Assembly (NCBI RefSeq): GCF_000340435.2
Contig: NZ_CP011883.2
Coordinates: 2,464,687-2,528,686, forward strand
DNA length: 64,000 nt
Reading direction: 5' to 3'
DNA from: Mycobacterium haemophilum DSM 44634
GTDB taxonomy: Bacteria; Actinomycetota; Actinomycetes; Mycobacteriales; Mycobacteriaceae
Shown: in pieces, positions 62,781 to 64,000 of the stretch
Position numbering within the stretch: the first letter of the stretch is position 1
Layout: each line of letters starts with the position of its first letter
Notes under the pieces: generated by a model
What the model was told of the DNA's origin: nothing
What the model saw: only the letters and a program-made list of their open reading frames with translations
The model's database searches: none
Translations under genes and position numbers: made by a program

Positions 62781-63541
62781 TCACTCGTTGTATCTCGCGG
62801 CGAGATCTTCCGTTAGACCCCGGATCCTCCATCGGGTCTCTTTGCGCATGAACTCATCGCTATAGTCCTCACTCACCCCACCAGCGTTGAACCAGTAGCC
62901 TCCGCAACGCGCACACCACTCGCGTTCGATGACTTCCTCGGCGGGCAACGGCTCGCCGTAGAGGTAGATGGCGCGAGGCCCCTTCCGATAGTCGCCGTCC
63001 TCGTCGATGTAGCGCTTGACAGAAGCGCACCCGCTGGGGCCGCCGTAGTGCTTTTTGCGTCCGCCTCCGCCGAACGAGTCGACGACATGGAGCGATGGCT
63101 TCTGGAGGCAGTACAACTCAGGCTCGCCGTCGATGCCGTCCACGATGAAATGCATGATCGCCGAGTTGCTGCCCACCGCTGGCTCCACCAATCGCGCTCT
63201 AAGGTTTTCTGGGCCAGCTTTGACGCGATCTGTAGATGGCCCGCGGCCGGCCCGTACCTCTCGTCGGTTACGACCTCGTTCTGCCATCCGGCGTAGATGC
63301 CGCTGGGCTGCCAGCCGTGTTCCTTCCTCGACCAGCACACTCGGCCGCCAAAGCCACCTTGAAGCACCACGGCGAACAGCGCGTCGAACGCTTCAAGCGA
63401 CACCAGCGGAGGTTCGGGTGGCTCCGCCTCCGGCACCACCGTCAACCGCCTAGGCCTGGGCTCGGCTACTACCACCGCGGGCTTGAGCTGCAACTCGATC
63501 TCGAGCTCGCGCTTCAATTGGTTGACCACGGCCACCGTCAC
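62781..63541 (-). pseudogene. Frameshifted gene of unknown function next to tRNA-Leu
   Basis: The N-terminal part (from 63541, GTG: VTVAVVNQLKRELEIELQLK, later RVCWSRKEHGWQPSGIYAGW and YGPAAGHLQIASKLAQKTLE) is in one frame. The C-terminal part (SNSAIMHFIVDGIDGEPELY, YIDEDGDYRKGPRAIYLYGE and CARCGGYWFNAGG with a CxxC) is in another. The change falls between about 63150 and 63250 and equals a one-base step back. Together they would make about 250 aa. I see no canonical slippery heptamer, so a real or sequencing indel is likely. Family not recognised; it resembles small phage or island genes. Confidence 0.6.
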
Positions 63542-63592
63542 TTTGATGCGCGTCGCCGCCAGCGCGTGAACTACTCTGTGAGCATTGAACTT

Positions 63593-63658
63593 TCACCTGT
63601 CAGACCGGCACTTGTGTAGCTCGGCGATGACGGCTTCGCGAATTGCGTCGTCAGACAT
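63593..63658 (-). other. Very short ORF in spacer
   Basis: Twenty-one codons, MSDDAIREAVIAELHKCRSD and R, then a stop. It reads like the start of a small helical protein that has been truncated. The remainder of 63542-63757 shows no convincing gene. Very low confidence as a real product. Confidence 0.2.
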
Positions 63659-63757
63659 CGAATCCTACTTCCGCTTCGATCGCTTGGGGCGATGACTTGA
63701 ACTATGGCGATCGTCGTCGCTAACGGTACGTGTACGACCGCGTTAGGCCTCGGCAGA

Positions 63758-64000
63758 TCACCAAGAATCGAACTGCCTCAACCAATTCGCATCCCCGGCG
63801 GCGGCCGACGCGGCAATCCCCGCAGCGAGCCAGATCATCGCCGCAGTTGCGAGGGGACCCAGTTCGTCAAGGACTTCGCTCACCGTCAAGTCCGGAGCAA
63901 GCGTGTATCCGATCAAACCTGAGACCCGCTCGGTTGCCGCTGCCGCACCTTCGCTGAGGTTGGCTTTAACCCAAGCGACCGCAGAATCGCTGGCTATTCC
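63758..64000 (-). CDS. C-terminal 80 residues of an unknown protein (5' part outside window)
   Basis: Open from the window edge to a TGA at 63758-63760. The visible end reads SAVAWVKANLSEGAAAATER, GLIGYTLAPDLTVSEVLDEL and PLATAAMIWLAAGIAASAAA, then a tail NWLRQFDSW. It is alanine-rich and helical, with no recognisable family. The frame fills the region without stops, which favours a true gene. Confidence 0.55.
   Translation of the reverse strand, partial: GIASDSAVAWVKANLSEGAAAATERVSGLIGYTLAPDLTVSEVLDELGPLATAAMIWLAAGIAASAAAGDANWLRQFDSW

Noticed and set aside
63150..63250. Programmed -1 ribosomal frameshift
   Set aside because: No canonical X XXY YYZ heptamer in the right frame (the nearest run is GAAAACC); an indel is the simpler explanation.

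Overview
The window is chromosomal DNA of a slow-growing Mycobacterium closely related to, but not identical with, the Mycobacterium tuberculosis complex. Gene order follows the M. tuberculosis H37Rv stretch from about Rv2071c (cobM) to Rv2141c almost gene for gene. Protein sequences are close to, but clearly different from, the H37Rv proteins as I remember them (for example PrcB, CysQ and AnsP1). Rv numbers and H37Rv lengths below come from memory, not from a search.

Layout. (1) 1-2.8 kb: end of a cobalamin operon (cobM, cobL, a short-chain dehydrogenase) and a divergent F420/FMN-type oxidoreductase. (2) 2.85-14.4 kb: an accessory island. It holds a stand-alone ketosynthase divergent from a four-PAS diguanylate cyclase, a DUF2563-type gene with a large two-part protein and two tiny membrane proteins (toxin/immunity-like), a second set of proline-rich envelope proteins, an AT-rich spacer full of inverted repeats, and a low-GC HEPN-domain gene. 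(3) 14.5-24.7 kb: pepE, a 5'-3' exonuclease, helY, tatC/tatA, pafC/pafB, pafA. (4) 24.7-25.7 kb: an IS3-family remnant and an AT-rich spacer with a palindrome. (5) 25.7-35.7 kb: PE22-PPE36, then the Pup-proteasome genes prcA, prcB, pup, dop, with a FAD oxidoreductase upstream of dop, a long membrane protein, and mpa. (6) 35.9-47.6 kb: lppK, DUF503, trmI, a RecB-like nuclease, a flavoprotein disulfide reductase with a DUF4126 protein, hisG/hisE, iron-box-controlled PPE37, metH, and a PAC2 protein. (7) 47.8-51.2 kb: a tandem pair of ansP1-type amino-acid permeases and a small membrane protein. (8) 51.2-62.4 kb: an SDR, mshC, cysQ, the Rv2133c-Rv2135c group, uppP, lppL, pyrD, a REP13E12/DUF222 remnant with a long hairpin, a PEBP protein and an M20 peptidase. 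(9) 62.5-64 kb: tRNA-Leu(GAG), a terminator, a frameshifted unknown gene and the end of another unknown gene.

How it fits together. Protein quality control is represented almost completely: Pup tag, Dop, PafA ligase, Mpa ATPase and the 20S core, plus the PafBC DNA-damage activator and Tat export. Small-molecule genes cover cobalamin, histidine, methionine (B12-dependent MetH), mycothiol (MshC), sulfur (CysQ) and pyrimidine (PyrD). The parts most likely to be undescribed are the 2.85-14.4 kb island and the extra genes (ketosynthase, cyclase, HEPN protein, FAD oxidoreductase, disulfide reductase, second ansP1) inserted into an otherwise conserved backbone.
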